Origin: Phoebastria nigripes
Lineage: Eukaryota > Chordata > Aves > Procellariiformes > Diomedeidae
NCBI GenBank assembly: GCA_035582835.1
Contig: JAYKAV010001278.1
Span: forward strand, 785,542-849,541
Length of the DNA stretch: 64,000 nucleotides
Reading direction: 5' to 3'
The notes under the pieces are model-generated. The model was not told the DNA's origin. It was given only the letters and a program-made list of their open reading frames with translations, and did no database searches. Numbering within the stretch: position 1 is the stretch's first letter; each line of letters opens with the position of its first letter. The position numbers and the translations under genes were made by a program. Positions 25,360 to 36,272 of this stretch are shown here, one piece after another.

Positions 25360-28114
25360 CTGCAGAAGTGGGGGAAAAAAAGGGAGAGGGTTAAGCTTTC
25401 TTTCAGGATGTCTTATGCGTGGGTTTTACAGAGGCATACGTTAAACACAATTACATATTTCACTGAATGCAGCCTGGGCATTAGCGCAAAGTTCTGAATC
25501 CAAGCAGTCACACATCTGTAAGCTGGCTTTGGGGTTTGAAAGGCAATTTAAACTATGCCACTAAAGCTGTAGATGCAGAAGCTGTAAGAATTTTCTTCAC
25601 TGTACTTGATTTCTCCTTTCTCCCCAGTTTTCCCCTGGNTCTTTATGCATAAAACTATACAGGGATGAAAATGCAAAATGCTTTCTGAATTTCAAAGATA
25701 CTGAAGCAGTGCCTTACTGAACAAACAAATAAAAAATACTGTGCCTTAACGTCCCCCTTTTTACTCTTTTTGAAGTCAGATCTTTGGCCAAAATACTTGA
25801 CTTGTGATGATAAGTCCTTCACCACTTCTGTAGCTAGATGTAACCCAGGTCTCAACAGAAGTGCATCTTCTCCTGCACACAGATACCATTGGAAACAATG
25901 AGGGACATACTGTCTAAACAAAATTGCCTTTTTTTTTTTGTTTGTTTGGTACATGAAACCATGAACTGAGTGGAACTGAATGCTGTGACATATAGTATAA
26001 CATACAACTCTAATAACAGTCTCTTTGGAGATTTTTTGCTTAAGAAACAAACCTGCTGTCGCAACACAAAAACCACACGAAGGTTTGGGGTTCCACCTCC
26101 CTCCCCTTGGCCACAAGCTGTATTGGTATACCGTAGTCACCAACTGTGAGTAAACTGTGGGGGTTTTTTGTTTGTTTGTTTTAAACTGGCTACAGCTTAA
26201 ATATATGCAGAAGGCTAAACAAAACATCCTGCTACTGTAGGTAAAGGTTGAAAATACTACTCAGCATCAGTATCAAAACAGTTCCCCCTGGCTGCTGAAA
26301 TAGTTAAGACTGTTTAGAAGGTAAAGTGAAAAGAAGGCAGCGTTAACTCTTTAGCTGCTGTCTCACTCTCTATGAAACAAACATGATAATGAAAAGCACT
26401 TACATAGATAAAAGGGATTAGGCCATTACCAGTACCTTTTAAACTGACAGCTGTTTCTAACTGCATTCGTGTCTTATAGACATAAGTCCTCTCTTTAGCA
26501 ATTTTTCAAAAACTAGTTTAAGAACTGAAAACCTTAAATGCTATAAGAGTGTGGGTTGGTTTTTTTTTTTTTTTGGGGGGGGGGTTGTTAGCACTTGAAA
26601 CAATTGCAGAGCAAAACTGTACTTTGTATTCTTTTAATGCAAGGCACAGACTTCCTCTCAAACTCTCCAAAGTGATCATTCATGTTTACAACCTGGGATA
26701 CAAAACATTTTTCTGTTTTTAAGCTCAGATGAACGCTAGGTGCTTGTTGGTAAGGAAAAAATACCAGTGTTAATGATACGTGTTCATCAAGGTGACAGAT
26801 TTACTTAAGTAGAACTGTTTTGTGGCTTTAACCAGAAGACCTTTATGTATTCATACGTGATACAGATATAAGGGAAGTGTAACTCCCTGTAAGTTAAAAT
26901 ATAGTAGCTGTTTAATAGCGACCAGGGAGACTAATCTGAGGAGTGGAGTTCAGTTTCAGAAGTTCAGGACATAAGAGTCAAATAAAACAGAAAATGCACG
27001 ATCTAATGGCATATCAAAAGAAATGAAAAATGATGATTCTGCACAAACAGGCATTAAGGTTACTCAGTATTTCACAGATTTATCTGTTAGGCCTAAGCTT
27101 TGCAGTACACAACAATCTGACAAATCGCTGGAGCGTATGATGAAGCAGCCAGTTTTGCTATGCATACTATGTAACTCGCCAGTAATTTGGTTTTTTTCCC
27201 TTTTAAGGTCCATAGCAATAGAGCTGAAAGCTACTTCCCAGGCTGGACAGGCTGTGATGGGCACATCTGGCTAATAATACGAAGTTGCACAGGGTTTTAA
27301 GGGAAGTTGACCACCAACTAAGCACCCGCTTAAAAGATGCTTTAGGAGGAAACTTATCCCGTTTCTATCATCAAGTGTTTTAAACTCCTTTAGGACGTTC
27401 ATTGTTGCATCAGTTTTGTTTTTAAAGAGCCACTTCGGGAGCCGCCTGTAACGATCTTCGCTGGATTGCAAAGGCCGGGAGCCGCCGAGCCCTGGCTCTC
27501 CCAGCGGGGCTGGCTGCTGCCACCAGCACCCGTTCCCCGCGGTGCCAGCTCCAGCCTCCCCGAATAGCTGAGGGTCACGATGCGCCGGCTCCCCCCGCGC
27601 TGAGGGGGAAGCAGCCCCCGCAGCGAGGGCTGTTAATACCTCTCAGCCCCTGTAAGCCACACGCGTTTCTTTGCAACTCGTAGCGCTCTCCACCCACATA
27701 CACGAGCCCCCNGCTTCTCGGGGCAGGCGGCAGCGGCGAGCGCTCCGGCGGCCGCAGCCGGCGCCCTCAGGCAGCACCTGCCGCCCCCTGCGCCCTCGCG
27801 GCGGCGGCGGTCAGCCACCCCCGGGGCCCCGGACAGCCCCCTCCCGCAGCACCCCCGCTCCGCCGCTGGTGGCCGCGGGAGACGCTCGCTGGCGTCCCCC
27901 GCGCGTTGGGACCCCGGCGGGGCGGGCTCCAGCTGCGGCGTGCGGAGCGCTGGCTCCGCCGCAGGGGAAGTTCTGAGGCAAACCCCCCCCGTCCCTTTGA
28001 CCGTTATGGGGTTTTCCCCCTCGGTACCACCGAGCCGCCACCCTGGGGCTCTGCCCCGCCGCGCGCTGTCCCCCCGCTGTCCGCACATGGCAGCGACCGA
28101 CCCGACGCGCTTAC
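25360..28114 (-). other. First intron of RASGEF1A (5' exon to coding exon 1)
   Basis: A 2.75 kb interval assuming the 28115 donor is used. It contains a T15-G10 composite run at 26560-26584. It also holds a 190-codon minus-strand open frame (26227-25655), the longest in the window, which has no recognisable domain. The distal part runs into the CpG island. Confidence 0.5.
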
Positions 28115-28260
28115 CCTCATTTTCCTGGGCGACGTGTACATACGCGTGGGCAGGGGCGGCAGCGCCGGCGGCCCCGCAGCTGACAGGTCTGCCCGCCGGT
28201 GGCGGAGCTGCCGCCCGCCCGGCGCGGCCGGCCCGGCCCCGCTCCCGCTGCCCGTGACGT
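28115..28260 (-). other. RASGEF1A: Probable 5' exon of RASGEF1A (mostly 5' UTR)
   Basis: A strong minus-strand donor (AGG followed by GTAAGC) lies at 28115/28114 in the CpG island, 2.75 kb upstream of coding exon 1. The upstream edge of the exon is not defined by sequence; 28260 is a guess from the nearby CRE. Two ATGs in the exon (28141-28139 and 28120-28118) are in frame with the main ATG after splicing, so translation could begin here and add 11 or 4 residues. The first has a weak context; the second has A at -3. Confidence 0.5.
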
Positions 28261-28262
28261 CA
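28255..28262. promoter_or_regulatory. Palindromic cAMP response element TGACGTCA
   Basis: A perfect 8-bp CRE lies about 140 bp upstream (minus-strand sense) of the proposed first-exon donor, inside the CpG island. CREB/ATF proteins bind this site. CpG-containing full CREs near a start site are the class most often functional. Whether it drives RASGEF1A is inference. Confidence 0.6.
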
Positions 28263-28615
28263 GGGCCCAGCGCGGCGCCCTGTTGGCTGAGCGCGAGCGT
28301 GGCCCGTTCAAACGGAGCCGAGTCAACGGCGCGGGGGGCGTGTGCGTGGGGGGAGGGGGCGCTGTGCCCGTGGGCGCGGGGGCGGCCGGGCCGCAGCCGC
28401 CTGTGCCCCGCGAGGGGTTGTCGCCTCGTTCCTCTCAGCAAGGGTTGGGCTTACGCTGGTCTGACCGCTGACGTTTGTCTCAAAGGTACTTTTTTTGGAA
28501 ACGTTTGATCTTTCTGTTGGTGGGGTTTTTTTTTTTCCCCCCAGAAAAACGTTCTTAAGCGACCAGACCGCCCGTTTTTTATACCCCAAGCACCGTGTGG
28601 ATTTCTGGAAGCTCC

Positions 28616-28760
28616 TCACCTGCGTGCGCTTTCCCACCTACAGCGGAGAAGCCTCCCCAGCGCGGCGAGGGACCGCGCGTGGCGCGGCGCAGCACAGCAC
28701 GAAGCAGGCCGCCGCCGCGCCCGCTCCGAGCGGCTCGCGAGGGCCACGCTCCTCACGCGG
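28616..28760 (-). other. Possible alternative first exon (donor at 28620)
   Basis: A near-consensus minus-strand donor (CAG followed by GTGAGG) sits at 28620/28619 in a second CpG-dense patch. If it were spliced to coding exon 1, its open frame would not be in phase with the main ATG. It would therefore act as an untranslated leader. The 5' boundary given is arbitrary; only the donor is seen. Confidence 0.3.
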
Positions 28761-28880
28761 CGCGGCCGTGTGCGAGGCGGCGCAGCCGACGTGGCCCGAG
28801 AGGCTCGGGACGCGATTCTCCCTGTTGAGCTGTTTATGCTGGCGCGCGTGGTAGCACCCGCTGTAATTACTGCCGTGCTG

Positions 28881-31434
28881 AGGGATGCCGCCCAACCCTC
28901 CCTGCTAATAATTGTTTTTATTCTTCTTCCTGCTAGAGTTGTTTCTCTCTTTAGGTTGCCTGGGCCAGTCATCTGATAGTTCTGGGCTGGTCGTAGGCTG
29001 TAGGGCTGGCGCTGGACCAGCCCCCGTTGTTCCACATGCAGGCTTGGGTGCATATCTAGAACCTGATCTCCCATGGAAACGCTCGGTGGGTACATCCAGC
29101 CACCCCACAAACTTCCCTCACCTGTACCCAGGAGCAACTGAGGGTTGCCATCTTTGCAGCCTTCCCCCACGTAAACGTATCTTTTCCATTCTGTTTCTTG
29201 TTTTACTTGAATTGGGATGTTTTAGTATTTGCCCTATTGTCTCCAGGTATTCATTAATTTTATTTTTATTATTAAACTTGTTTATTTAACGGCGCTGTTT
29301 GAATATGAAGCAGAAGGCTTCACTGGTTTCCACAGTGATTAATGTGGGAAAAACCTTTTTGGAAGTAAGCATGGTAGGTAGGTGGGCAGGGCAAATGAAT
29401 TTGGGAACATGCACATAGTCAAGAGCGTAAGGAATAAATTCACNTTTGCTCACCGTTTGAGGACAAGCACTGTCATCCATCCTAAACACACAATAATTTT
29501 AAAAAGATTTGTAGCTACTCCTCATCTTTACTGCTTGCCTACTAAATTCGTTCTTGGTTTCCAAATCTTAACACATCTGCTATAGAGTTTATTTTCCTTA
29601 TTTAAAATGAGCTTTTTCTCTTAAACGATAACTTGAAAAGTCAGTCCTTTTCCTCTCTGGCAAGTCTGCTTTGCTCTTAGTCTCACTCCCGTATCTTAGT
29701 TGTACTCCACAACGTTTAGAGCATGCGGGTGTTGCAGCAGATCTGATACCTGTTTACTCTGAGGTTTTCCTTGGTTACAGCACGCTGTCTGCCTTGGACA
29801 CAAAGGAAGTCCCAGGCGGCATGAGCTTTGAATCCAGCGGTCCGACCTGCTGCAGTATCACCTTAGGATGTTAGTGTGTAACGCTAAAGGAGGGCGAGGG
29901 GCGAGGGACAAGTTTTGTCAAGTCTTATTCAAACATCTTTAAGATCTTTATAAAAGGTTATTGAAAGCAGGAGGTAGGAATTCATAGGCTAACACTGTAT
30001 AATAAATATGATAATATTTCTTTCTGAAGGCTATGAACACCTTTTAATAACCCATCTAATATTTACAGCTAAGAACAACACCAGCAAGCCTGCAAATAAG
30101 TATGCATGAAAAACAAGTATCAGACCTCATTCTGTTTCTGTGCTAATCTGTTTTCCCACCTTACTCAAACATTTGCTGAGACTTGTAGAAGTGCATGTCC
30201 ATTAATCTTAGCAAAACATAGTTAATTGAGCTCTAGTCACAGATTCAATCTGTTGTAAGAACAATCCCTGATCTTTTTGTTTCTTTGGGGTTTTTCTGAC
30301 ATCAGAAATTAGATCTGTCCTGTCATTGGAACTAAGAAATGTAGGAAATCAGAAACGTTCTAATAGAATTAAGGAAAACTATACTAGCTAGGCGTGCTCT
30401 CTCTTCTCTGAGAGTCATGTATCTGTACTCTGATCTATAGGCAAAGGCCTGTTAAACCACCGCACGATAAGCACCATGAAGAGCACCTAGGGTTTCTGCC
30501 AAGGTTTGGAATAGCTGACGGACCGTACTTCTTCCCCAGAGTACAGATTGCATAGGAGCTGATTCTTGCCATAGTTGGATAAAATCCAAAGTAATATATG
30601 TAGAGACAAATGGCCGAGTCTTATCCTGTTCTCTGCAGTTCCTTATGTTGTGCTTATTGGCACCATATCAAAGTGTTTTTCCATACTCCTCCATTCTGCA
30701 GTCCAGCAGATTCTGTTTAGATTTTTTTTGTATGTGTATGTAAAGGGGTGTGTGTGTATGTTTCTTGTTTATATACATACCTATGTATGTGTATATAAAT
30801 GTTGGGCTGTGTGTTAGAGAATGCAAGTTCAGGGAAACGTATTTTTTTTCCTTTTCTAGCATACANGATGCTTAGTTTTGGGGGCACTGTATTGTGTAGT
30901 CTTGCAATGCTGTTGGAAAGGTAGTTTTTATAAGTCAGAGAAGCTGAAGACCTAAATTCAGCTCGTATAGCGTGTAACAGATGAATCATGTTATCCTTTT
31001 ATTTCCATTTTTCTTTCTGTAAAGCGTGGATGATGACCTTTAGCTATCTATATTCTGAATGTTGAAATCTGTTGATACAGAAACTCTGTAAGGTCTAATT
31101 GTTTTTGTAGTTATGTAAGTTCTGTTCCTCAACAAATTGCTTGTATTTTGAAGATGTTTTCATTAGGCATTGCCTCATGTTACTGGTGGGTGGACCCTAG
31201 AGCAAGTTTAATCAGCAAAGCCTGTGCTTGTTCTGTAGCTTGCTTTTGAGGCAACAGTGCTGTGGTTCAATCCAGCTGGTCAGAGGAATATCTCGCTGCA
31301 GAGTGAGTCAGCAGCAGTCATGCCATGACTGTCTCAATCTTGAAGGTTGCTTCAGCCTCTTTTATACTGGCTAACATCAGTATAACCTGTTCTATTATCT
31401 TATGATTAATGAACTGGATTGGCATTTGCAGTAT
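28881..31434. other. Flank upstream of the CpG island; no gene recognised
   Basis: GC falls back to background here. A TG/TA-rich simple stretch lies at about 30.73-30.81 kb. No coding exon with acceptable splice borders was recognised on either strand. Confidence 0.5.
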
Positions 31435-31540
31435 TTGGGTTCTATTCCTGCTTGTGCTACAGACTTGCTGGACAAATTGTTTAATCCCACTGTGCTTCAG
31501 TATTCATCTGTGAGATGTTGATAAGGATGTTTTCACACCG
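31435..31540 (+). mobile_element. MIR-like SINE relic
   Basis: The order of words matches the MIR core in plus orientation: GGTTCTATTCCTGCTTGTGC, then GACTTGCTGGACAAATTGTT, then TGTGCTTCAGTATTCATCTG, then GATAAGGATG. These correspond to the MIR segments for the conserved core, the losing-track A/T part and the CTCAGTTTCCTCATCTG region. It is heavily diverged and truncated, as expected for an ancient amniote copy. Confidence 0.65.
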
Positions 31541-34500
31541 TTGCGCTTACTTTGTATGCTTTTATATTTGGACAGTAAGTTTTTGCTTTACTGTGTTTGA
31601 ATACAATTTCCTAGTACAGTTACATCTCCTCTTAAGTGGAAAGTTGCTGGTCAATAACTTGGTAAAATTAAGGAATANTAGCAAAGAAAAATGGGTGAAA
31701 GGGAAGGAGAAATCAATTTGAGAGTGAAGATTATAAAGTTAAATGTCAGAGAAGAAGAAACTTGAGGTTTTTCCACTGGTCTTAGAAAACAGCATTTTGG
31801 AAAAAACTTATTCAAATGTGCCTGCGTGTATATTTAAAATGTAACTATACTTAAGAAAAGCAAGTAATTACAAATGTTATTAATGCTGATCTGAGGCTAT
31901 GACCTCAAGTATAAAGGGACTCTCCTTTGCAGCAACGAAATGCTGTCGTTGTCAAGCTACTCAAGCCACTTGTTAGTCACCTTCCACACAGATCTGGTTA
32001 TTATTAACATTTGGTTTCATTTAACAGACTATGTCAACATGATTTAAAGCCTCAGCATCTGCAGTGAAGGAAGCAAAGAGGGACAAAAACAGAGGAGTCG
32101 GCATGGAAAGTGGACTTAATTGTGTATGGCATTCTTCATAGTGTTGATTAAATAACAAAATGGGATCAAGACTTCATCTGTCCATTCCCACCCTCTTATG
32201 TACACAGTAGGATGAATATAGCACATCGCTTTGGTCTTTGAAGCACAACTGGGTTTAGTGCATAGCCTTGTTTCTTAATCTGAGGTTGAGTCTGAACTGT
32301 TACCCAGAGATCTACAGGCCTTGAAAGTGGCCAGGGTATAGAGGGTCACTGTATTTGCATGTTATATTCTGTTCCAGTAGTACATTATACCCACAGAGCA
32401 GTATGATTCCAGAAACCATTTTGTATGCCCATCGCCTTTACAAGTATAGTTATAGCAGTATATTTTGGTTCTTGCATTTTGGAAGGCTTTAAGGCATATA
32501 GCCTAATATTGTCATTTGGAACATAAAAAAGAATGGTGAATTAAAAATGCACATTATTTTCATGGTTTTTATTGATTGATGGTCTTGGTTATAGACTGAA
32601 CCATTTTATCTGGACCTGAAATAAGGAATTTGTCCAGGAAATGCCATTAAACTCCACAAGCAGTAACAATAGTGGCCTCAGATGGGGCTTTTGCACGGAC
32701 ACAAGCTAGTATGGACCATTTGTAAGAATTTATAATTTAAGGAGTAGAATGTAGGTAGAGCTTCAAAGCCTCAGGCGAATGTCTTTAGGGAACATTAGGT
32801 TTTTGATCTTATTTGTAGGGCTGCACAGCTGTTCAAGATTTCCTTGTTGCATACAAATTTTAAGATTTGAAAGCTGTTCTCAAGCCACTTTCAGATGAAT
32901 TTGAAGATTTCTAAATTTCAGAGATTCAAGCTGCAGAATAACTTGATGGCACATTAATAACTTGGCAGCAGATGGGAGTGGGAGAAAAGAGTTTCAAAGT
33001 ATGGTTCTGAACTGAGCAAAGCTTTTTAAGCTTCAGACTTGAAGTGAGGTTGAATGCTCTGACCATCAGTCTGTGCTTATTATCGACTGTGCCTTTGGCT
33101 CTCTCTCTGACCTGGGACACAACGAATCTTTCCACGTAATAGTTTTGTCAGAGCTAATGAATGTTGTAGTTTGAAAATGGCATTTTCCATTTTTAAAATG
33201 TTTTGCTGAAGAGGTCTTGACCAGCTCTACCCCTGAGGTATCCAGCAACTTTCAGGGCAAACCAAGCTGAAAATACAAGAACAACTTAAGATGTGGTTCA
33301 TCGCTATGGCTGTTTTCAGTTCTACCTGAAAGGGAAAACTAGTTGTGAAAATTCAGTTACATATCTGTGGAGCAAACTATGTTTTCACTGGCATAAGATC
33401 AGCCCTGTCTCACCATTGAGAATAACTGTTTGCTGAGCAGTGTGAAACTGATTTTTCACTGATGCTCAGTACTGTAGCTCCCCTTTGGATTGAAAGGAAA
33501 GCTCTTCCCCAGGATTTAGAGAGGACATGGTGCTAATTCCCAGTTTTTTGTGCCTCTGCCAAAATAGGAGATTTAACATAGTCTGACACAAGTTGCCTAT
33601 GATACTGGTGTGTGGCTGTTAATTAGTGACTGAGATTTTAATGGTTATTTTGGCACAGCTACCTGAAGAAGTTCACTGGTAGTCAGTTTGGTTCCTGATT
33701 TTCATAGATACTCTGGTTGTAGAATTCTGTAGTTTTTAGGAATTATCTTGCCTGCTAATTGAGATTTAAGGTACATCCAGCTGGGAAACAATACTGTAAT
33801 ATATCATGGATGTCCTTATTATATTCTTGATTAGTGTGGATGAATCAGCTTTGGTAAAAAAAAAAAAAAAAGGGGGGGGGGGGGGGGCAAATAAAAAGGG
33901 GTGATACTCCTCCTTTGAATCAATGATGTAGCAAGAGAGAGACATCTTATAGGGGTCTGAGGACCTCAGGTCATTTAAATGCATAGGAGAGCGAGTCAGA
34001 GAGTGAATGAAAGGAAAAGATCTCAGAAAAAGATAGCTGGCTTAGCCTGCTCTGCTTAAAGGAGCTGCTACAACTTGTCATGCATAAATGACAATTTAGG
34101 CAATCAGGGTGTAGTTGAACAGCTGCTTCTACTATAGTTGTAGATTTGTTCCATTCTTATTCACGTTATATGTTTTCTGGAGATGATGGAGTCTGCTCAC
34201 TGTTTCTCATGTCTTGTTTTCCAAGAAAGGACAGAAAAAGCATAAAAAAGCTGGTTTTAATGTTTGTGATTCGGTCTGATTTTGCCTATAACATGAAAGA
34301 ACAGAGGTACGTTAATGTAATATGCACTCTTTTTACTAATTTTATTTAGGGTCTTTTTAAGCTGAATATTTTAAAGCAACTGATATTCTATTTTAAATTG
34401 GGTTCAAGCTTGGGTTCGAGATGAAGGAGTTCTGGTCTTATCCTAGCTAGTGTGTCCTTCACTTGCATATTCATGCTTGCTGCAACACCAGCTATTCCAA

Positions 34501-35540
34501 GAATGTGCCACCATGCAGAAAGTGAAAATCAATTATGCCAAGAAGGGAGCATGTACATACATCAGCAATTTGGTGCCCAGGGGAAGAAAAATCTGCATGT
34601 CTGCTGATGTCAATCTTTGATATGATATTTTTGTAAATGCACATGGGTTGCTATTTCTTTTAANCAGCTCAACAAAAAAGAAGTTTATTTTTAGTGTTAC
34701 AAGCTTCAGGGCATCATAATTAGCAGATCAAAATTGCCAGTCTGACTAGTCAACCTTCTGTTTGCTTTAGCAGAAACTACAACAGCAACATTGTTAGCAT
34801 TCCCACAGATATTTTGGAAGATTCATTAAGGTCAGTGATGGGATCAATTTCTTTTTTTTTTTTCCTGTTTTCAGTCTCTTTGGTTTTACAAATTTTATTT
34901 TACAGCTGATGGTGAGAAATGCTGGGCTGATGAGCTCATTTGCAGTAACTCACTTGCAGCTGTACTAGTATACAAACAAATTTCTATTAAACATGTGATG
35001 TATCTGTCTTACCTGAATTACAGCAAGTAATTCAGTTCCTGTATACATCTGTTGCTTGGATTCTTTTTGCTGACACAGCCAAGAGGTTCAGCAGCAATTA
35101 TTAGGGAAGTTTTAGAGTGGGCTAATACCTACTTCAGTTTACAGGGCAGTTAACTGTTGGTTTAATTCTAATGACTTTATTTGGAATAGAATCAAGGTAT
35201 GATAGTCTTAACAATATCTTGAGCAAAAGATACGGAGGAATATTGAGAAAATAAAGTTAAAAACGGTTTAATTTTAGCAAGAAGTTGTCACCAAATTAAG
35301 CATTCAAAAATTAATTTATTTTTAAGAAAGCATTTTGATGAATAACAAGAGCTAGCGAGCAGATGGATGAGCCTGCAAGCCTGCTTAGAAATGTGCGTAT
35401 AGATGAGACTATCAGCTACAGTGTGTTTCAGCATAGTTTGAGCTACTTGGGAAGGACTTGCATTATCACATCACAAACATAGTGAATAAACAAATGTATA
35501 TTGAGTTGATGCTGAGTTGTACAGAATATAGGATATTGTC
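31541..35540. other. Intergenic; no gene recognised
   Basis: 4 kb of AT-rich DNA with short, unconvincing open frames. The only striking structure is the A16-G16 composite homopolymer at 33856-33887. Confidence 0.5.
33856..33887 (+). repeat. A16-G16 composite homopolymer
   Basis: Sixteen A are followed directly by sixteen G. The G-run could form a G-quadruplex, and the all-purine strand favours triplex or slipped structures. Length calls in such runs are error-prone. Confidence 0.9.
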
Positions 35541-36272
35541 TCCCCATGCAACGCTACAGGCTTGGGGAAGAGTGGCTGGAAAGCTGCCTGGCAGAAAAGG
35601 ACCTGGGGGTGCTGGTTGACAGCCGGCTGAATAGGAGCCGGCAGTGTGCCCAGGTGGCCAAGAAGGCCAATGGCATCCTGGGCTGTATCAGAAATAGTGT
35701 GGCCAGCAGGAGCAGGGAGGTGATCGTGCCCCTGTACTCAGCGCTGGTGAGGCCGCACCTCGAATACTGTGTTCAGTTTTGGGCCCCTCACTACAAGAAG
35801 GACGTTGAGGTGCTGGAGCGTGTCCAGAGAAGGGCAATGAAGCTGGTGAAGGGTCTGGAGAGCAAGTCTTATGAGGAGCGGCTGAGGGAACTGGGACTGT
35901 TTAGTCTGGAGAAGAGGAGGCTGAGGGGAGACCTTATTGCGCTCTACAACTACCTGAAAGGAGGTTGCAGCGAGGTGGGTGTTGGTCTCTTCTGCTAAGC
36001 AGCTAGCGATAGGACGAGAGGAAATGGCCTCCAGTTGCACCGGGGGAGGTTTAGATTGGACCTTAGGAAAAATTTCTTTACTGAAAGAGTGGTTAAGCAT
36101 TGGAACAGGCTGCCCAGGGAAGTGGTGGAGTCACCATCCCTGGAAGTATTTAAAAGACGTGTAGATGTGGTGCTTAGGGACATGGTTTAGTGGGCATGGT
36201 GGTGTTGGGTTGACGGTTGGACTTGATGATCTTGGAGGTCTTTTCCAACCTTAATGATTCTATGATTCTATA
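35541..36272 (+). mobile_element. 5'-truncated CR1 LINE (non-LTR retrotransposon)
   Basis: The frame from 35546 encodes the C-terminal part of CR1 ORF2, downstream of the reverse transcriptase core. Recognisable segments are [39 protein letters not shown] and [24 protein letters not shown] interrupts it at 35996-35998. The same frame then stays open to a TAG at 36188-36190, the usual ORF2 end. The 3' end carries the CR1 terminal octamers ATTCTATG and ATTCTATA (36257-36272) with no poly(A), and I see no target-site duplication. The single stop and otherwise intact frame suggest a relatively young copy. It cannot be autonomous because the 5' part is missing. Confidence 0.95.

Larger units (their letters stand above)
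27430..28880. promoter_or_regulatory. CpG island promoter region of RASGEF1A
   Basis: A sharp transition from AT-rich DNA to very GC- and CpG-rich sequence, with a denser core at about 27.7-28.45 kb and a second peak at about 28.64-28.87 kb. It contains several GC boxes (GGGCGG or its complement). No TATA box is evident at an obvious start. Many overlapping open frames here on both strands are by-products of high GC. Its position directly upstream of the first coding exon makes it the expected RASGEF1A promoter; divergent transcription is possible. Confidence 0.85.

Noticed and set aside
27633..29170. Many overlapping open frames of 60-200 codons on both strands in the CpG island
   Set aside because: High GC removes stop codons. 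The frames overlap on both strands, are Arg/Pro/Ala-rich and show no family motif. Only the splice donors and in-frame ATGs were kept.
34405..34430. GGGTTCGAG word resembling a tRNA B box
   Set aside because: No matching A box or cloverleaf-forming arms were found upstream.
35738..36100. 120-codon minus-strand open frame
   Set aside because: It is the antisense shadow of the CR1 ORF2 remnant.
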